Counted from the first letter of the stretch, positions 27,373-36,844 are shown. The stretch is DNA of 64,000 nt from an uncultured Bacteroides sp. (GCA_949288715.1 CASELH010000022.1:1-64000); one strand, 5' to 3'. The notes: a model not told the origin generated them from the sequence alone. Made by a program: numbers and translations.

Positions 27373-30300
27373 ATGCGACAAAACATGAAAGGAATCATGA
27401 GAAGCACAGGATGGAAGCGGCTGGCAGGGCTGGCGCTTCTCTTGTTGTTGTGCGTCCCCTTCGCCATGGCGCAAAGCCAAGTGAGGGTGACAGGTCAGGT
27501 AATCGACAATCTCGGCATGCCGATGATTGGCGTCTCTATTTTGGAAAAAGGCACCAGCAACGGCGTGGTGACCGACATCGACGGTAACTACTCGCTCAAC
27601 GCCACAGAGGGCGGCACGCTGGTATTCTCCTACGTGGGCTACGTCACTCAGGAACACCCGGTAGCAGCCGGCACATTGAACATCACCATGACTGAAGACA
27701 CGGAAACGCTGGACGAGCTGGTGGTCATCGGTTACGGTGTACAGAAGAAAAGCTCGGTGACGGGCGCTATTTCGCAGGTGAAATCGGAGGACATGGAAAA
27801 CCGTACCATCACCAACGCCCCGCAGGCCTTGCAAGGTAAGACGGCCGGCGTACAACTCATTGCCGGTTCTTCTGCTCCGGGCAGCGCGCCGACTGTGCGT
27901 GTACGTGGTTTCTCCTCCAACCAGGCATCCAACCCCTTGTATGTGGTAGACGGTGTCCGCCTGAGCGACATCTCGGGTATCGACCCCAACGACATTGCCT
28001 CTATGGAGGTGTTGAAGGATGCCGCCTCGGCAGCTATCTATGGTGCAGAAGCCGGTAATGGCGTTATCCTTATTACTACAAAGAAAGGTCAAGTTGGTAC
28101 AGGCAAAATCACTTACGACTTCCAGTATGTAGCCCAGTCGCTGGCCCGCACGCCGAAATTGCTGAACGGTGAGGAATACATCAACTACCAAGCTGAAATG
28201 GGCGTGAACCGTACGACCTTGGAAACATCTTGGAATGGCGTCAGCACAGACTGGCTGGATGCAGCATTCGGACACAGCTCTATGCAGAAGCATAACTTCT
28301 CCTTCTCCGGCGGTAGCGAGCAGGGCAATTACTATCTGTCTTTGACTTACCTAGACAACGATGGTATTGTGCGCGGCGATGCAGACAGCTACCAACGTAT
28401 GACGGCTACCATCAACTCGGAGTACAACATCAAGCCGTGGTTGAAGGTGGGTACTACCAATCAGATTGAGAAATACAACGTGCGCACGGTATCTTCCCAA
28501 AACGAATACGGCAGCTTGATTTCGGGTGTCATGATGATGGACCCGATTACAGCTGTGACTTACAGCCCGGACAATTTGCCTGCCCACATGCAGAATGCCA
28601 TAAACCAAGGCTATCACCTGATGCAAGACGAGAATGGCAACTACTACGGTGCTTCCCAATGGTATGCCGGTGAAAACTTCAACCCGCTGGTAATGCGCGA
28701 CAACACCATTGCTAAGAACAGCGGTTTCAACGTCAATGGTTCTATCTATGCAGATTTGAAGCCTTTCGACGGTTTCACCTTTACTTCACGTTTCGGTTAC
28801 CGCTTGTCGGGTACGCGTTCTGCAACGACCAACCTGCCTTTCTATGGCAATGCCACGCAGCACCGCGAGTATGTCAATGTCAGCAGCAATTCTTCTACTA
28901 CCATTTACTACCAATGGGAAAACTTTGCCAACTATGTGAAGACATTCAAGGATGCACACACCATATCAGCCATGCTCGGTATGTCATTCCAGGAATCTAC
29001 CAATGATTATGTAAACGGCAGTCTGACAGCCAATGGTGAAGACGCAGTAACCATGAACAACCCATTGTTCTACTACTTGAATTATGCTACGGCATCTTCT
29101 ACAAAAGGTGTACAAGGCGAAAAGACCCGCACAGCCAAGATGTCTTACTTCGGCCGTGTAGGTTACGACTATATGGGCCGCTACATGGTGCAGGCTTCGC
29201 TGCGTGCCGATGCTGCCGACTTGTCACAGCTTCCGTTGACCAACCGTTGGGGTTACTTCCCCGCTGTATCAGCAGGTTGGACAGTATCTGAGGAAAAATT
29301 CTTTGAACCGGTAAAAGATTACATCCCGAGCTTGAAGATTCGTGGTAGCTGGGGACAAAACGGTAGTTTGTCTGCTCTGAGCGGTTACTCCTACGCTTAT
29401 GAAATTGTAAACAGCGGATTCTATCCATTTACCTATCCTTATGGCACTCCTTCTTACACTACAGGGGCAGGGCCTTCTTATATGGGAAATGACAAGCTGA
29501 AATGGGAAACTTCCGAGCAATTCAACATTGGTTTTGACGCCCGTTTCCTGCGCGACCGCTTGACGTTTAGCATGGATTACTTCAACAAGAAGACTAAAGA
29601 CTTGCTGATTTGGGGAACTACTCCATCTTTGGCTTCCGGTGGCACAATGTCTCCTATCAACGCCGGTAACGTAAGCAACACAGGTTTTGAATTTGAACTG
29701 GGCTGGCGTGATAACATCAAAGATTTCAGCTATAGCGTACGCGCCAACTTGGCTACTTTGAATAATGAGGTGACTTACTTGGATCCTTCAGTGGAACGCA
29801 TTGCCGGTTCTAATTACCATACTTATACCATCAGCTACTTTGAAGAAGGCTATCCGGTTTACTACTTCCGCGGCTATAAGTTTACAGGCGTTGACCCTGA
29901 GACCGGTGACCCCACTTTTGCAGACTTGGACGGCGACGGACAGATAGCTGACGGTGACCGTACCTACATTGGCGATGCTATCCCCGACTTTACTTACGGT
30001 ATCACGCTGACGGCAGCTTACAAAGGCCTTGACTTGACCATCTTTGGCACAGGCTCGGTAGGAAACGACATTTTCCACTGCTCTTACCGTCCGGACTTCC
30101 CCAGTGCAAACTTATACAAAGAAGTATTCTACGACAACCGCTGGACAACAGAAAACCATGCAGGCACTGTACCCCGTGCAGGTGCAACCAACATGGACAA
30201 GTACATCACTTCGGATGCCATGATTTACAATGGCTCTTACTTTAAAATCAAACAAATCCAGTTGGGATACTCCTTGCCGAAGAATTTGCTGAAAAAGGCC

Positions 30301-30471
30301 TACATCGGCAACTTGCGTCTGTTCTGTTCATTGGAAGACTTCATCACCTTCTCCAGCTATCCAGGTTTCGACCCGGAAGCTTCTGCCAATGCTACTACCG
30401 GTATGGGTATAGACAAGGGTGGTTATCCTTCCATGAAGAAGGTGGTATTCGGTCTTAACGTTGAGTTTTAA
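27373..30471 (+). CDS. SusC/RagA-type TonB-dependent receptor (SusC2)
   Basis: 1032 residues from the ATG at 27373; an ATG at 27304 would translate through the 27319 stem-loop and add an atypical N-terminus. Signal peptide (LALLLLLCVPFAMA), carboxypeptidase-regulatory-like domain (VRVTGQVIDNLGMPMIGVSI), ETLDELVVIGYGVQKK, plug with PLYVVDGV, and barrel to KKVVFGLNVEF. It is closely paralogous to SusC1 across the whole length. The 5' kilobase is GC-rich like its neighbours, while the 3' two thirds use more A/T, as does the SusD2 gene. It probably imports a ligand related to that of SusC1. Confidence 0.95.
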   Translation: MRQNMKGIMRSTGWKRLAGLALLLLLCVPFAMAQSQVRVTGQVIDNLGMPMIGVSILEKGTSNGVVTDIDGNYSLNATEGGTLVFSYVGYVTQEHPVAAGTLNITMTEDTETLDELVVIGYGVQKKSSVTGAISQVKSEDMENRTITNAPQALQGKTAGVQLIAGSSAPGSAPTVRVRGFSSNQASNPLYVVDGVRLSDISGIDPNDIASMEVLKDAASAAIYGAEAGNGVILITTKKGQVGTGKITYDFQYVAQSLARTPKLLNGEEYINYQAEMGVNRTTLETSWNGVSTDWLDAAFGHSSMQKHNFSFSGGSEQGNYYLSLTYLDNDGIVRGDADSYQRMTATINSEYNIKPWLKVGTTNQIEKYNVRTVSSQNEYGSLISGVMMMDPITAVTYSPDNLPAHMQNAINQGYHLMQDENGNYYGASQWYAGENFNPLVMRDNTIAKNSGFNVNGSIYADLKPFDGFTFTSRFGYRLSGTRSATTNLPFYGNATQHREYVNVSSNSSTTIYYQWENFANYVKTFKDAHTISAMLGMSFQESTNDYVNGSLTANGEDAVTMNNPLFYYLNYATASSTKGVQGEKTRTAKMSYFGRVGYDYMGRYMVQASLRADAADLSQLPLTNRWGYFPAVSAGWTVSEEKFFEPVKDYIPSLKIRGSWGQNGSLSALSGYSYAYEIVNSGFYPFTYPYGTPSYTTGAGPSYMGNDKLKWETSEQFNIGFDARFLRDRLTFSMDYFNKKTKDLLIWGTTPSLASGGTMSPINAGNVSNTGFEFELGWRDNIKDFSYSVRANLATLNNEVTYLDPSVERIAGSNYHTYTISYFEEGYPVYYFRGYKFTGVDPETGDPTFADLDGDGQIADGDRTYIGDAIPDFTYGITLTAAYKGLDLTIFGTGSVGNDIFHCSYRPDFPSANLYKEVFYDNRWTTENHAGTVPRAGATNMDKYITSDAMIYNGSYFKIKQIQLGYSLPKNLLKKAYIGNLRLFCSLEDFITFSSYPGFDPEASANATTGMGIDKGGYPSMKKVVFGLNVEF

Positions 30472-30492
30472 CCCTAAAAAAGAATCATTACA

Positions 30493-32106
30493 ATGAAGAC
30501 AAAAAAATATATCTACACATTATTGGTCGCTGTAGCCGCCTTTGCGACTACGGGTTGCGTAGACCGCTTGAATATTCCGAAACATGGCAGTTTAGGTCTT
30601 CCAGATGAATATTACAAGACAGACGCAGAAACGATGTCTGGCGTTTCATCCATGTATAACACATGGCGCAGTCAATATTATAACTGGTATATGACTTTAA
30701 ATTCTTTGGCCGATGATACTTGGACCGGCGGAGGCTCACGCGGTGATAACTCCGATATGGAAAAACTGAATGAGTATACATTTGACTCCAGCAGCGGTAT
30801 GGTTTCAAGTTTATATTCGGGATTATACAGCCTCATTTACAGGGCTAACTTACTTTTGGAATATGTGCCCGGCACTACGGATGTCATGAAACGCGCCATA
30901 GCAGAAGCAAAAGTTGTCCGCGCATGGAGTCATTTCTATTTAGTGTCATTATGGGGAACTGCGCCCATTATTGACCACTTACTGGATGACAGTGAATATC
31001 ACCAGCCTAATGGCACTCCAGAAAGCACATATGCCTTTATTGAACAAGATTTGACAGAAGCCATTGAATCCGGCATGCTTCCTTCAAAATCAAATCTTAA
31101 CGATCAAGAAACCGGCATACGCATCACACAGGAAGCCGCAAAATGCTTCTTGGGTAAAGCATACCTGTTCCAAGGCAAATATCAAGAAGCTGCGGACATT
31201 CTGGATGAAGTGATTGACACGCATCTGTATGGCTTATATGCAGACTTTGAAAACCTGCTTCATGTCCCGGCAGATAACTGCGAAGAATCTATTTTTGAAC
31301 TCCAAATGGCTAACGACCCCAATCAGATGTGGAACCAAATGAGTATGGTAGGCATCATGCAAGGCTGGCGTTTTGGCTTGCTGACATTGCAACCTCAAGC
31401 ATACGCAACATTTGCTACCGGTACTTATGGCTTCTTTAATCCGCGTAAGGATTTGTATGATGCCTTTGTTGATTGGGAAGGTGCAGACGGCTACCGATTG
31501 AATTGCTCCGTACGTACATATGAACAAATACAAGCCGAAGGTATTAGCATAATGGATGGTGCCATGTTGCCTGGACATGAAAGCTATTTTATGTGGAAAA
31601 ACCGTTCACTTAACAGCGACTTGATCTATCCGAATCCGGGTTTCCAGGTAGGACAGCATTATAACTTGCGCATAATGCGCTATGCCGAAGTTCTGCTGAT
31701 GGCAGCCGAAGCCCATGTAATGAGCACTGACCCCGAAGGAAGAGCCTTGAAATACATCAATGAAGTACGCCAACGTGCTCAACTTGCCCCCTTGTCAAGT
31801 GTAACGTTGGAAGATATTCAAACAGAAAAACGTCTGGAACTCTGCTTGGAATGTACCCGTTATCAAGACTTGGTTCGTTGGGGACTTGCAGAAACTGTAA
31901 TGGGAGAACAAGGTAAAGAAGTTCCTGCTTTCTGTTCCGTTGTAAAAGATGTGGATGAAAAAGGCAATCCTATTTCTTACGAAGTAACATTAACATGGCC
32001 ATATTACAATAACGATTATGGCTTCAAGGCGCGCAATAAATATCTTCCCATTCCTTTGAAAGAACTGGAAGTAAATTCGAGCATGCATCAAAACGAAGGC
32101 TGGTAA
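30493..32106 (+). CDS. SusD/RagB-type lipoprotein (SusD2)
   Basis: 537 residues. Lipoprotein signal with C22 (FATTGCVDRLNIPKHG). SusD-like N-terminal TPR region (KRAIAEAKVVRAWSHFYLV) and C-terminal RagB/SusD domain (MRYAEVLLMAAEA, RLELCLECTRYQDLVRWG). It forms the outer-membrane pair with SusC2, 21 bp upstream. Its DNA is notably AT-richer than most of the window. A strong terminator follows at 32140. Confidence 0.95.
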   Translation: MKTKKYIYTLLVAVAAFATTGCVDRLNIPKHGSLGLPDEYYKTDAETMSGVSSMYNTWRSQYYNWYMTLNSLADDTWTGGGSRGDNSDMEKLNEYTFDSSSGMVSSLYSGLYSLIYRANLLLEYVPGTTDVMKRAIAEAKVVRAWSHFYLVSLWGTAPIIDHLLDDSEYHQPNGTPESTYAFIEQDLTEAIESGMLPSKSNLNDQETGIRITQEAAKCFLGKAYLFQGKYQEAADILDEVIDTHLYGLYADFENLLHVPADNCEESIFELQMANDPNQMWNQMSMVGIMQGWRFGLLTLQPQAYATFATGTYGFFNPRKDLYDAFVDWEGADGYRLNCSVRTYEQIQAEGISIMDGAMLPGHESYFMWKNRSLNSDLIYPNPGFQVGQHYNLRIMRYAEVLLMAAEAHVMSTDPEGRALKYINEVRQRAQLAPLSSVTLEDIQTEKRLELCLECTRYQDLVRWGLAETVMGEQGKEVPAFCSVVKDVDEKGNPISYEVTLTWPYYNNDYGFKARNKYLPIPLKELEVNSSMHQNEGW

Positions 32107-32139
32107 TTTTTTAGCCGCTGACGTTTAATGCCATTCCTT

Positions 32140-32197
32140 CAGGGTGCTTGCGCCTGCTTACTCATCGACAGGCTGCAGGCACCCTGATTTATTTTTT
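32140..32197 (+). terminator. intrinsic terminator after susD2
   Basis: CAGGGTGC (32140-32147) pairs with GCACCCTG (32179-32186), with inner GCCTGC/GCAGGC alternatives, followed by ATTTATTTTTTC. Confidence 0.8.
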
Positions 32198-32239
32198 CTT
32201 AAAAGGGATGGACGGCTTGTTTGGGAGCGGGAAAAACGT

Positions 32240-32247
32240 TACCTTTA
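32240..32247 (+). promoter_or_regulatory. possible -7 box TACCTTTA
   Basis: One mismatch to TAnnTTTG, 87 bp before the esterase at 32334. No TTTGAAC unit lies at the 38-bp position, so this esterase is probably outside the array-controlled set. Confidence 0.4.
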
Positions 32248-32333
32248 CTGCTGTATATTGGATAGCAAAGAAGGACAACAGCCGGTAGCCAAATAGCCGA
32301 ACAGATCGATTAATAAAAACATAATAGAGACAG

Positions 32334-33209
32334 ATGAAAAAATTATTCCTTTTAGCCCTCGTGGCTTGTTTTGCCTTTGCAGCCCACGCACAGCAGTGGG
32401 GGCCGCGGAGCAAGGTGGTGACCGACACCATTTACAGTGAGATTTTGAAGGCGGACAGGGCGTTCAGCATCTACCTGCCCAAGAGTTATGAAGTGGACAA
32501 AGACCGCAAGTACCCCATACTGTACCTGCTGCACGGGGTGATGGGCACCAACGTGGGGTGGTTTCGCGACCAGCGTGCCAACGAGGTGGCCGACCAGCTG
32601 ATGGCATCGGGCGAGGCGTGCGAAATGATTATCGTGAGCCCCAACGCAGGCGGCAACCCGTATGAGGGCGACTGGAACGGCTACTTCAACATGCCGGGAT
32701 GGCCGTATGAGGACTTCTTCTACCAGGAGTTCGTGCCCTACATTGAGAAGACTTACCGCGTAATGGCCGACAAGGAGCACCGTGCCATTGCCGGCCTGTC
32801 GATGGGCGGCGGGGGCACCACAAGCTACGCGCAACGCCATACGGACATGTATTGCGCCGCATACGCCATGAGTGCGCTGATGGACATCCCCGAGGTGGGA
32901 GCCATGCCCTCGCAGAACCCGGACGACAAGATGGCCATACTGAACACCTCGGTGAAGGAGCACAGCTGCATCAAGTATGTGACCAATGCCGACGAGGCCA
33001 CCAAGGCACAGCTGCGCACCGTGCAGTGGTATGTAGACTGCGGTGACGACGATTTCCTGCTGGAGCGCAACATGGAGTTTGTGACGGCCATGCGCAAGGC
33101 GGGCATCCCGCACCAGTTCCGCGTGCGCGACGGAGGCCATACCAACGAATATTGGCACACGGCCCTGTTCACCTGCCTGCCTTTCGTAAGCCGGTGCTTC
33201 GGGAAGTAA
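32334..33209 (+). CDS. CE1-type esterase (esterase D / FrmB-like fold)
   Basis: 291 residues, secreted (signal peptide ends AAHA-Q). Alpha/beta hydrolase with an oxyanion strand YPILYLLHGVMG, nucleophile S156 in AIAGLSMGGGG and a C-terminal histidine in RDGGHTNEYW. The family includes acetyl-xylan, feruloyl and S-formylglutathione esterases; the N-terminal start straight into the hydrolase domain distinguishes it from the three tandem esterases downstream, which carry an extra N-terminal domain. The PUL context points to cleavage of an acyl or hydroxycinnamoyl ester on a glycan. Confidence 0.85.
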   Translation: MKKLFLLALVACFAFAAHAQQWGPRSKVVTDTIYSEILKADRAFSIYLPKSYEVDKDRKYPILYLLHGVMGTNVGWFRDQRANEVADQLMASGEACEMIIVSPNAGGNPYEGDWNGYFNMPGWPYEDFFYQEFVPYIEKTYRVMADKEHRAIAGLSMGGGGTTSYAQRHTDMYCAAYAMSALMDIPEVGAMPSQNPDDKMAILNTSVKEHSCIKYVTNADEATKAQLRTVQWYVDCGDDDFLLERNMEFVTAMRKAGIPHQFRVRDGGHTNEYWHTALFTCLPFVSRCFGK

Positions 33210-33250
33210 GATGACGGCACAGACAAGGGTAATAGAAGTGTGTCAAAACT

Positions 33251-33336
33251 CTCTGAATGCTTTCTTTTAGGCGCGGATTACGCGGATTTCACGGATTAAG
33301 CTTATTAAATCCGCGTTATTCCGCGTAATCCGCGCC
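33251..33336. repeat. 86-bp hairpin repeat, copy 1
   Basis: Begins CTCTGAATGCTTTCTTTT and continues into a large hairpin, GGCGCGGATTACGCGGAT (33270-) against ATTCCGCGTAATCCGCGCC (-33336). It is matched almost base for base (about 3 differences) by 50314-50399, 17 kb away. It lies 41 bp after the esterase stop. Confidence 0.85.
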
Positions 33337-33360
33337 CCACTATTCTGTTCCGCCATTTAC

Positions 33361-33391
33361 TTGCGCATTCCGTGCAGAATGATTATCTTTG
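33361..33391 (+). promoter_or_regulatory. promoter of the 59-aa/166-aa gene pair
   Basis: -33 TTG at 33361-33363 and a perfect -7 TATCTTTG at 33384-33391, with 20-bp spacing, 20 bp before the ATG at 33412. This is one of the best-formed promoters in the window. Confidence 0.7.
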
Positions 33392-33411
33392 CTTAACTAA
33401 ATCACTACGCA

Positions 33412-33591
33412 ATGAAACAACTGACACAACATCCGAATGAAAAGTCCAATTTGACAAAAGCCGAATTTAAACGCCGGTTAGCTGCTCACCGCCGACGTAA
33501 GCAAGAATTAGCAAAAAAATTGGAAGAAGAGATGAGAATCGAGTTTAAAAAACACACCGGCCAAGAAGCAACTTCCTTTGAGATATGGTAA
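33412..33591 (+). CDS. 59-aa basic helical protein (possible antitoxin)
   Basis: A short ORF with a well-formed promoter and translational coupling. Its last codons overlap the next gene's ATG by 7 bp (ATGGTAA). The product starts MKQLTQHPNEKSNLTKAEF and continues with a strongly basic/acidic helix (FKRRLAAHRRRKQEL, AKKLEEEMRIEFKK). No family is recognised. Size, charge, order and overlap are like an antitoxin preceding its toxin; this is inference only. The local DNA is AT-rich compared with flanking PUL genes, pointing to acquisition from elsewhere. Confidence 0.65.
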   Translation: MKQLTQHPNEKSNLTKAEFKRRLAAHRRRKQELAKKLEEEMRIEFKKHTGQEATSFEIW

Positions 33592-34085
33592 TAGATCACT
33601 CAAAAGGGAGCAGTAACAATTCTTATCCCATTAACCTGATTGATCGAAGCAATTTCTTTCAATTTACTACCGACTATGGAGTCATATACCGAGTGGGGTT
33701 CTTGCCCAGCGATTTGTTAGGCATAGAAAACGTTTATGAGTTCATTATAGCCAATTTAAATAATCGGAAATCACCTAATGACCCTAAGTTGAGACAAACC
33801 ATATTGGGCATAATTTATACATTCTTCAAACAGCCCAATCATGCCATGCTTTATTTATGCGAAACAGGTGATGAAAAACAAAGCCAACGCAGCCGATTAT
33901 TTGAATCTTGGTTTAAATCATCACCTCATCAGAAAAACTTTGTTTACTTATCAGCCCACGCGACAGATGAAGATGGGATAATGAATTACATCGCCGTTAT
34001 AGCACGCACAGACAATCCTAACCTGCAACAAATTGAAACGGCATTTAATAAAAACGTAGAATTGTTTCAAGAAAAGCCTGAATAA
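33585..34085 (+). CDS. 166-aa protein, DUF6169-like
   Basis: 166 residues, no signal peptide or membrane segment, so cytoplasmic. The N-terminal half has alternating beta-type segments (FFQFTTDYGVIYRVGFLP) and the second half contains FFKQPNHAMLYLCETGDEKQ, RSRLFESWF and FVYLSAHATDEDGIMNYIAV. I associate this layout with the Bacteroidetes DUF6169 family, with moderate certainty; the activity is unknown. It is coupled to the 59-aa gene (7-bp overlap). The pair is AT-rich and sits between two hydrolase genes of the PUL, as an inserted module. Confidence 0.6.
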   Translation: MVIDHSKGSSNNSYPINLIDRSNFFQFTTDYGVIYRVGFLPSDLLGIENVYEFIIANLNNRKSPNDPKLRQTILGIIYTFFKQPNHAMLYLCETGDEKQSQRSRLFESWFKSSPHQKNFVYLSAHATDEDGIMNYIAVIARTDNPNLQQIETAFNKNVELFQEKPE

Positions 34086-34116
34086 AGTCACCGCATAGCA
34101 GTCACCTCACGTTACT

Positions 34117-34204
34117 TTTGAAGGTTACGACAACCTTTTTGAAGGTTATAACAAGTGTTTTGAAGATGCAGGCCGGCGAATATGCCATTATTTCTGTAAC
34201 ATTG
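34117..34204 (+). promoter_or_regulatory. TTTGAA array and promoter of esterase A
   Basis: Units begin at 34117, 34138 and 34159 (intervals 21, 21): TTTGAAGGTTACGACAACC, TTTGAAGGTTATAACAAG, TTTGAAGATGCAGG. The -7-like TAACATTG is at 34197-34204, exactly 38 bp after the last unit start. The unit wording is more divergent here than in the other four arrays (GAAGG instead of GAACA). Confidence 0.65.
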
Positions 34205-34282
34205 CAAAACGGAACAGACCTTTGAATGAAAGGGATATTCCGTAGGAAAAAACTAATGTTACACCATCAAAACACCATTATC

Positions 34283-35488
34283 ATGAAAAAGTTGTTTTTC
34301 TTGTCAGCCTTGTTGCTGATGTCTGTTGTGACCTTTGCGCAGCAGGCCCTGTGGGGAGGCGCCCCCGTGGTATCCCCCGAAATCCATGACGACAACACTG
34401 TAACCTTCCGCCTGAAAGCACCGAAAGCCATCAAGGTGCAAGTGACGGGCGACTTCCTGCCTGCCATCCCCATAGAAACACCACGCGGCATTTGGGAAGG
34501 GCCGGGCATTGCCGACCTGAAAGAAGGCAAGGATGGCGTATGGGAATACACTACCCCCGAGCCACTGGCACCCGAACTGTACATGTACTCGTTCATTGTA
34601 GACGGGCTGAAGATAATGGACCCCAGCAACGTATACATGATTCGCGACGTGGCCACGGTGACCAATGTGTTCATCATAGGCGGCGGTCGGGCTGACTTGT
34701 ATAAGGTGAACGACGTACCCCACGGGACGGTGAGCCGCATGTGGTATCACAGTCCGTCGCTCAACATGGACCGCCGCATGACCATCTACACACCCGCCGG
34801 CTATGAGACGAGCAGCAAGCGCTACCCCGTGTTCTACCTGCTGCATGGCGGTGGTGGCGATGAGGAGGCATGGATCAACCTGGGCCGCACATCGCAGATT
34901 CTGGACAACCTCATCGCCCAAGGCAAGGCCGAGCCGATGATTGTGGTGATGACCAACGGCAACCCCTGGCAACAGGCAGCCGCAGGCGAGTCTCCCCTGG
35001 GCTTTGTATCCCCCACCTTGCGCTCGCCCGAAGCAGCCAAAGCTCCGGAAGGCGCCTTTGAAATGTCGTTTCCCGAGGTAGTGAAGTTCATCGAAAAGAA
35101 CTTCCGCGTAAAGAAGGGAAAGAAGTACCGCGCCATTGCAGGCCTGTCGATGGGATGCGGGCATGCTGCCAACATTTCGCGCTACTATCCCGACATGTTC
35201 GACTACGTGGGCCTGTTCTCGGGCTCGGCATCGGCAAGACCCAATTCCACCTGCCCCGTGTTTACGGACTTTGAAGAGAAACTGAAAATACAATTACAGG
35301 ACAAGAAGCCGGCTTTGTATTACATTGCCTGCGGCAAGACAGACTTTGTGCAGGAAGGCCTGAAAAAGTACCTCAAACTGCTGGATGAGAAAGGCTACAA
35401 ATACGAGTACTTCGAGAATGAAGGCGGGCACATCTGGCGCAACTGGCGCATCTACCTGACAGAGTTTGCACCGAAGATCTTCAAATAA
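34283..35488 (+). CDS. CE1-type esterase with N-terminal E-set domain, copy A
   Basis: 401 residues from ATG 34283 (MKKLFFLSALLLMSVVTFA-Q signal peptide); an ATG at 34226 would add 19 residues before the signal and is rejected. An N-terminal immunoglobulin-like/CBM48-type domain lies at ~25-120 (NTVTFRLKAPKAIKVQVTGD). The alpha/beta hydrolase domain (~150-400) has FYLLHGGGGDEEAW, nucleophile S289 in IAGLSMGCGH and catalytic His383 in EGGHIWRNW. This architecture is typical of feruloyl and acetyl esterases in Bacteroides xylan-type PULs. It is the first of three tandem paralogs, each with its own promoter and repeat array. Confidence 0.9.
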   Translation: MKKLFFLSALLLMSVVTFAQQALWGGAPVVSPEIHDDNTVTFRLKAPKAIKVQVTGDFLPAIPIETPRGIWEGPGIADLKEGKDGVWEYTTPEPLAPELYMYSFIVDGLKIMDPSNVYMIRDVATVTNVFIIGGGRADLYKVNDVPHGTVSRMWYHSPSLNMDRRMTIYTPAGYETSSKRYPVFYLLHGGGGDEEAWINLGRTSQILDNLIAQGKAEPMIVVMTNGNPWQQAAAGESPLGFVSPTLRSPEAAKAPEGAFEMSFPEVVKFIEKNFRVKKGKKYRAIAGLSMGCGHAANISRYYPDMFDYVGLFSGSASARPNSTCPVFTDFEEKLKIQLQDKKPALYYIACGKTDFVQEGLKKYLKLLDEKGYKYEYFENEGGHIWRNWRIYLTEFAPKIFK

Positions 35489-35505
35489 CGATGTTCTTCA
35501 GCATG

Positions 35506-35572
35506 TTTGAACGTACAGACAAGCGTTTTGAACACACAGGACAGCACTAATGGGGCAATTCCGCTAACATTG
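35506..35572 (+). promoter_or_regulatory. TTTGAAC array and promoter of esterase B
   Basis: Two units at 35506 (TTTGAACGTACAGACAAGC) and 35527 (TTTGAACACACAGGACAGC), 21 bp apart. TAACATTG at 35565-35572 is 38 bp after the second unit start. The array begins 18 bp after the esterase A stop. Confidence 0.75.
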
Positions 35573-35631
35573 CACCCGAAAAACGAAATGAATACCCTAA
35601 TCATTTAGTCATTCAATTAACCAAAGAAAAC

Positions 35632-36834
35632 ATGAAAAAGTTATTTTTACTCTCAGCTTTATTACTGATGTCTGTTGTGACCTTTGCACAGCAGGCCCTG
35701 TGGGGAGGAGCCCCCGTGGTATCCCCCGAAATCCATGATGACAACACCGTGACCTTCCGTCTGAAAGCCCCGAAGGCCGTGAAGGTGCAAGTGACGGGCG
35801 ACTTCCTGCCCGCCATCCCCATTCAGACGGAAAGGGGCGTGTGGGAAGCTCCCGGCATTGCCGACCTGAAGGAAGGCAAGGACGGCGTGTGGGAGTACAC
35901 CACCCCCGAGCCGGTGGCACCCGAACTGTACATGTACTCGTTCATTGTAGACGGGCTGAAGATTATGGACCCCAGCAATGTATATATGATTCGCGACGTG
36001 GCCACGGTGACCAACGTATTCATCATCGGCGGCGGACGGGCCGACTTGTATGAAGTGCACGACGTGCCCCACGGAACAGTGCGCCGCATGTGGTATGACT
36101 GCCCCACGCTGGATATGGAACGCCGCATCACGGTGTACACACCTGCCGGCTATGAAACGAGCGGCAAGCGCTACCCCGTGTTCTACCTGCTGCACGGTGC
36201 CGGTGGCGACGAGGAGGCATGGATCAACCTGGGCCGCACGTCGCAGATTCTGGACAACCTCATTGCACAAGGCAAGGCCGAGCCGATGATTGTGGTAATG
36301 ACTAACGGCAATGCCTGGCAGCAGGCTGCCGCAGGCGAATCGTCGAAAGGCTTTACGGCACCCTCTATGCGCGACCCCGAAGCTGCCAAGGCTCCCGAAG
36401 GCGGCTTTGAGCTGTCGTTCCCCGACGTAGTGAAATTCGTTGAGAAGAACTTCCGCGTGAAGAAAGGCAAGCAATACCGCGCCATCGCAGGCTTGTCGAT
36501 GGGCAGCTTCCACTCCGGCAACATCTCAAGATACTACCCGAATATGTTCGGCTACGTGGGCCTGTTCTCGGGCGCACCTTCTGCCAACTCGAAATCTACC
36601 TGCCCCGTCTACACTGACTTTGAAGGCAAGCTGGCCAAGCAATTTGCAAACCCGCCTACACTGTACTACATTGCCTGCGGCAAAACAGACTTTGTTTATG
36701 AAAGCGTGACCAACTACCGCAAGCTGTTGGACGAGAAAGGTTATAAATACGAGTATTACGAAAGCGACGGCGGACACATCTGGCGTAACTGGCGTATTTA
36801 CTTGACTGAATTCGCACCGAAGTTGTTTAAGTGA
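35632..36834 (+). CDS. CE1-type esterase with N-terminal E-set domain, copy B
   Basis: 400 residues, same architecture as copy A: signal peptide (LLLMSVVTFA-Q), E-set domain, hydrolase domain with LLHGAGGDEEAW, nucleophile S289 in IAGLSMGSFH and DGGHIWRNW at the C-terminus. Long stretches are nearly identical to copy A at DNA level, so this is a recent tandem duplication. The residues after the nucleophile differ between copies (CGH, SFH, GYH), the place where substrate preference could diverge. It has its own promoter and is followed by a strong terminator. Confidence 0.9.
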   Translation: MKKLFLLSALLLMSVVTFAQQALWGGAPVVSPEIHDDNTVTFRLKAPKAVKVQVTGDFLPAIPIQTERGVWEAPGIADLKEGKDGVWEYTTPEPVAPELYMYSFIVDGLKIMDPSNVYMIRDVATVTNVFIIGGGRADLYEVHDVPHGTVRRMWYDCPTLDMERRITVYTPAGYETSGKRYPVFYLLHGAGGDEEAWINLGRTSQILDNLIAQGKAEPMIVVMTNGNAWQQAAAGESSKGFTAPSMRDPEAAKAPEGGFELSFPDVVKFVEKNFRVKKGKQYRAIAGLSMGSFHSGNISRYYPNMFGYVGLFSGAPSANSKSTCPVYTDFEGKLAKQFANPPTLYYIACGKTDFVYESVTNYRKLLDEKGYKYEYYESDGGHIWRNWRIYLTEFAPKLFK

Positions 36835-36844
36835 TTGGTTAGGG

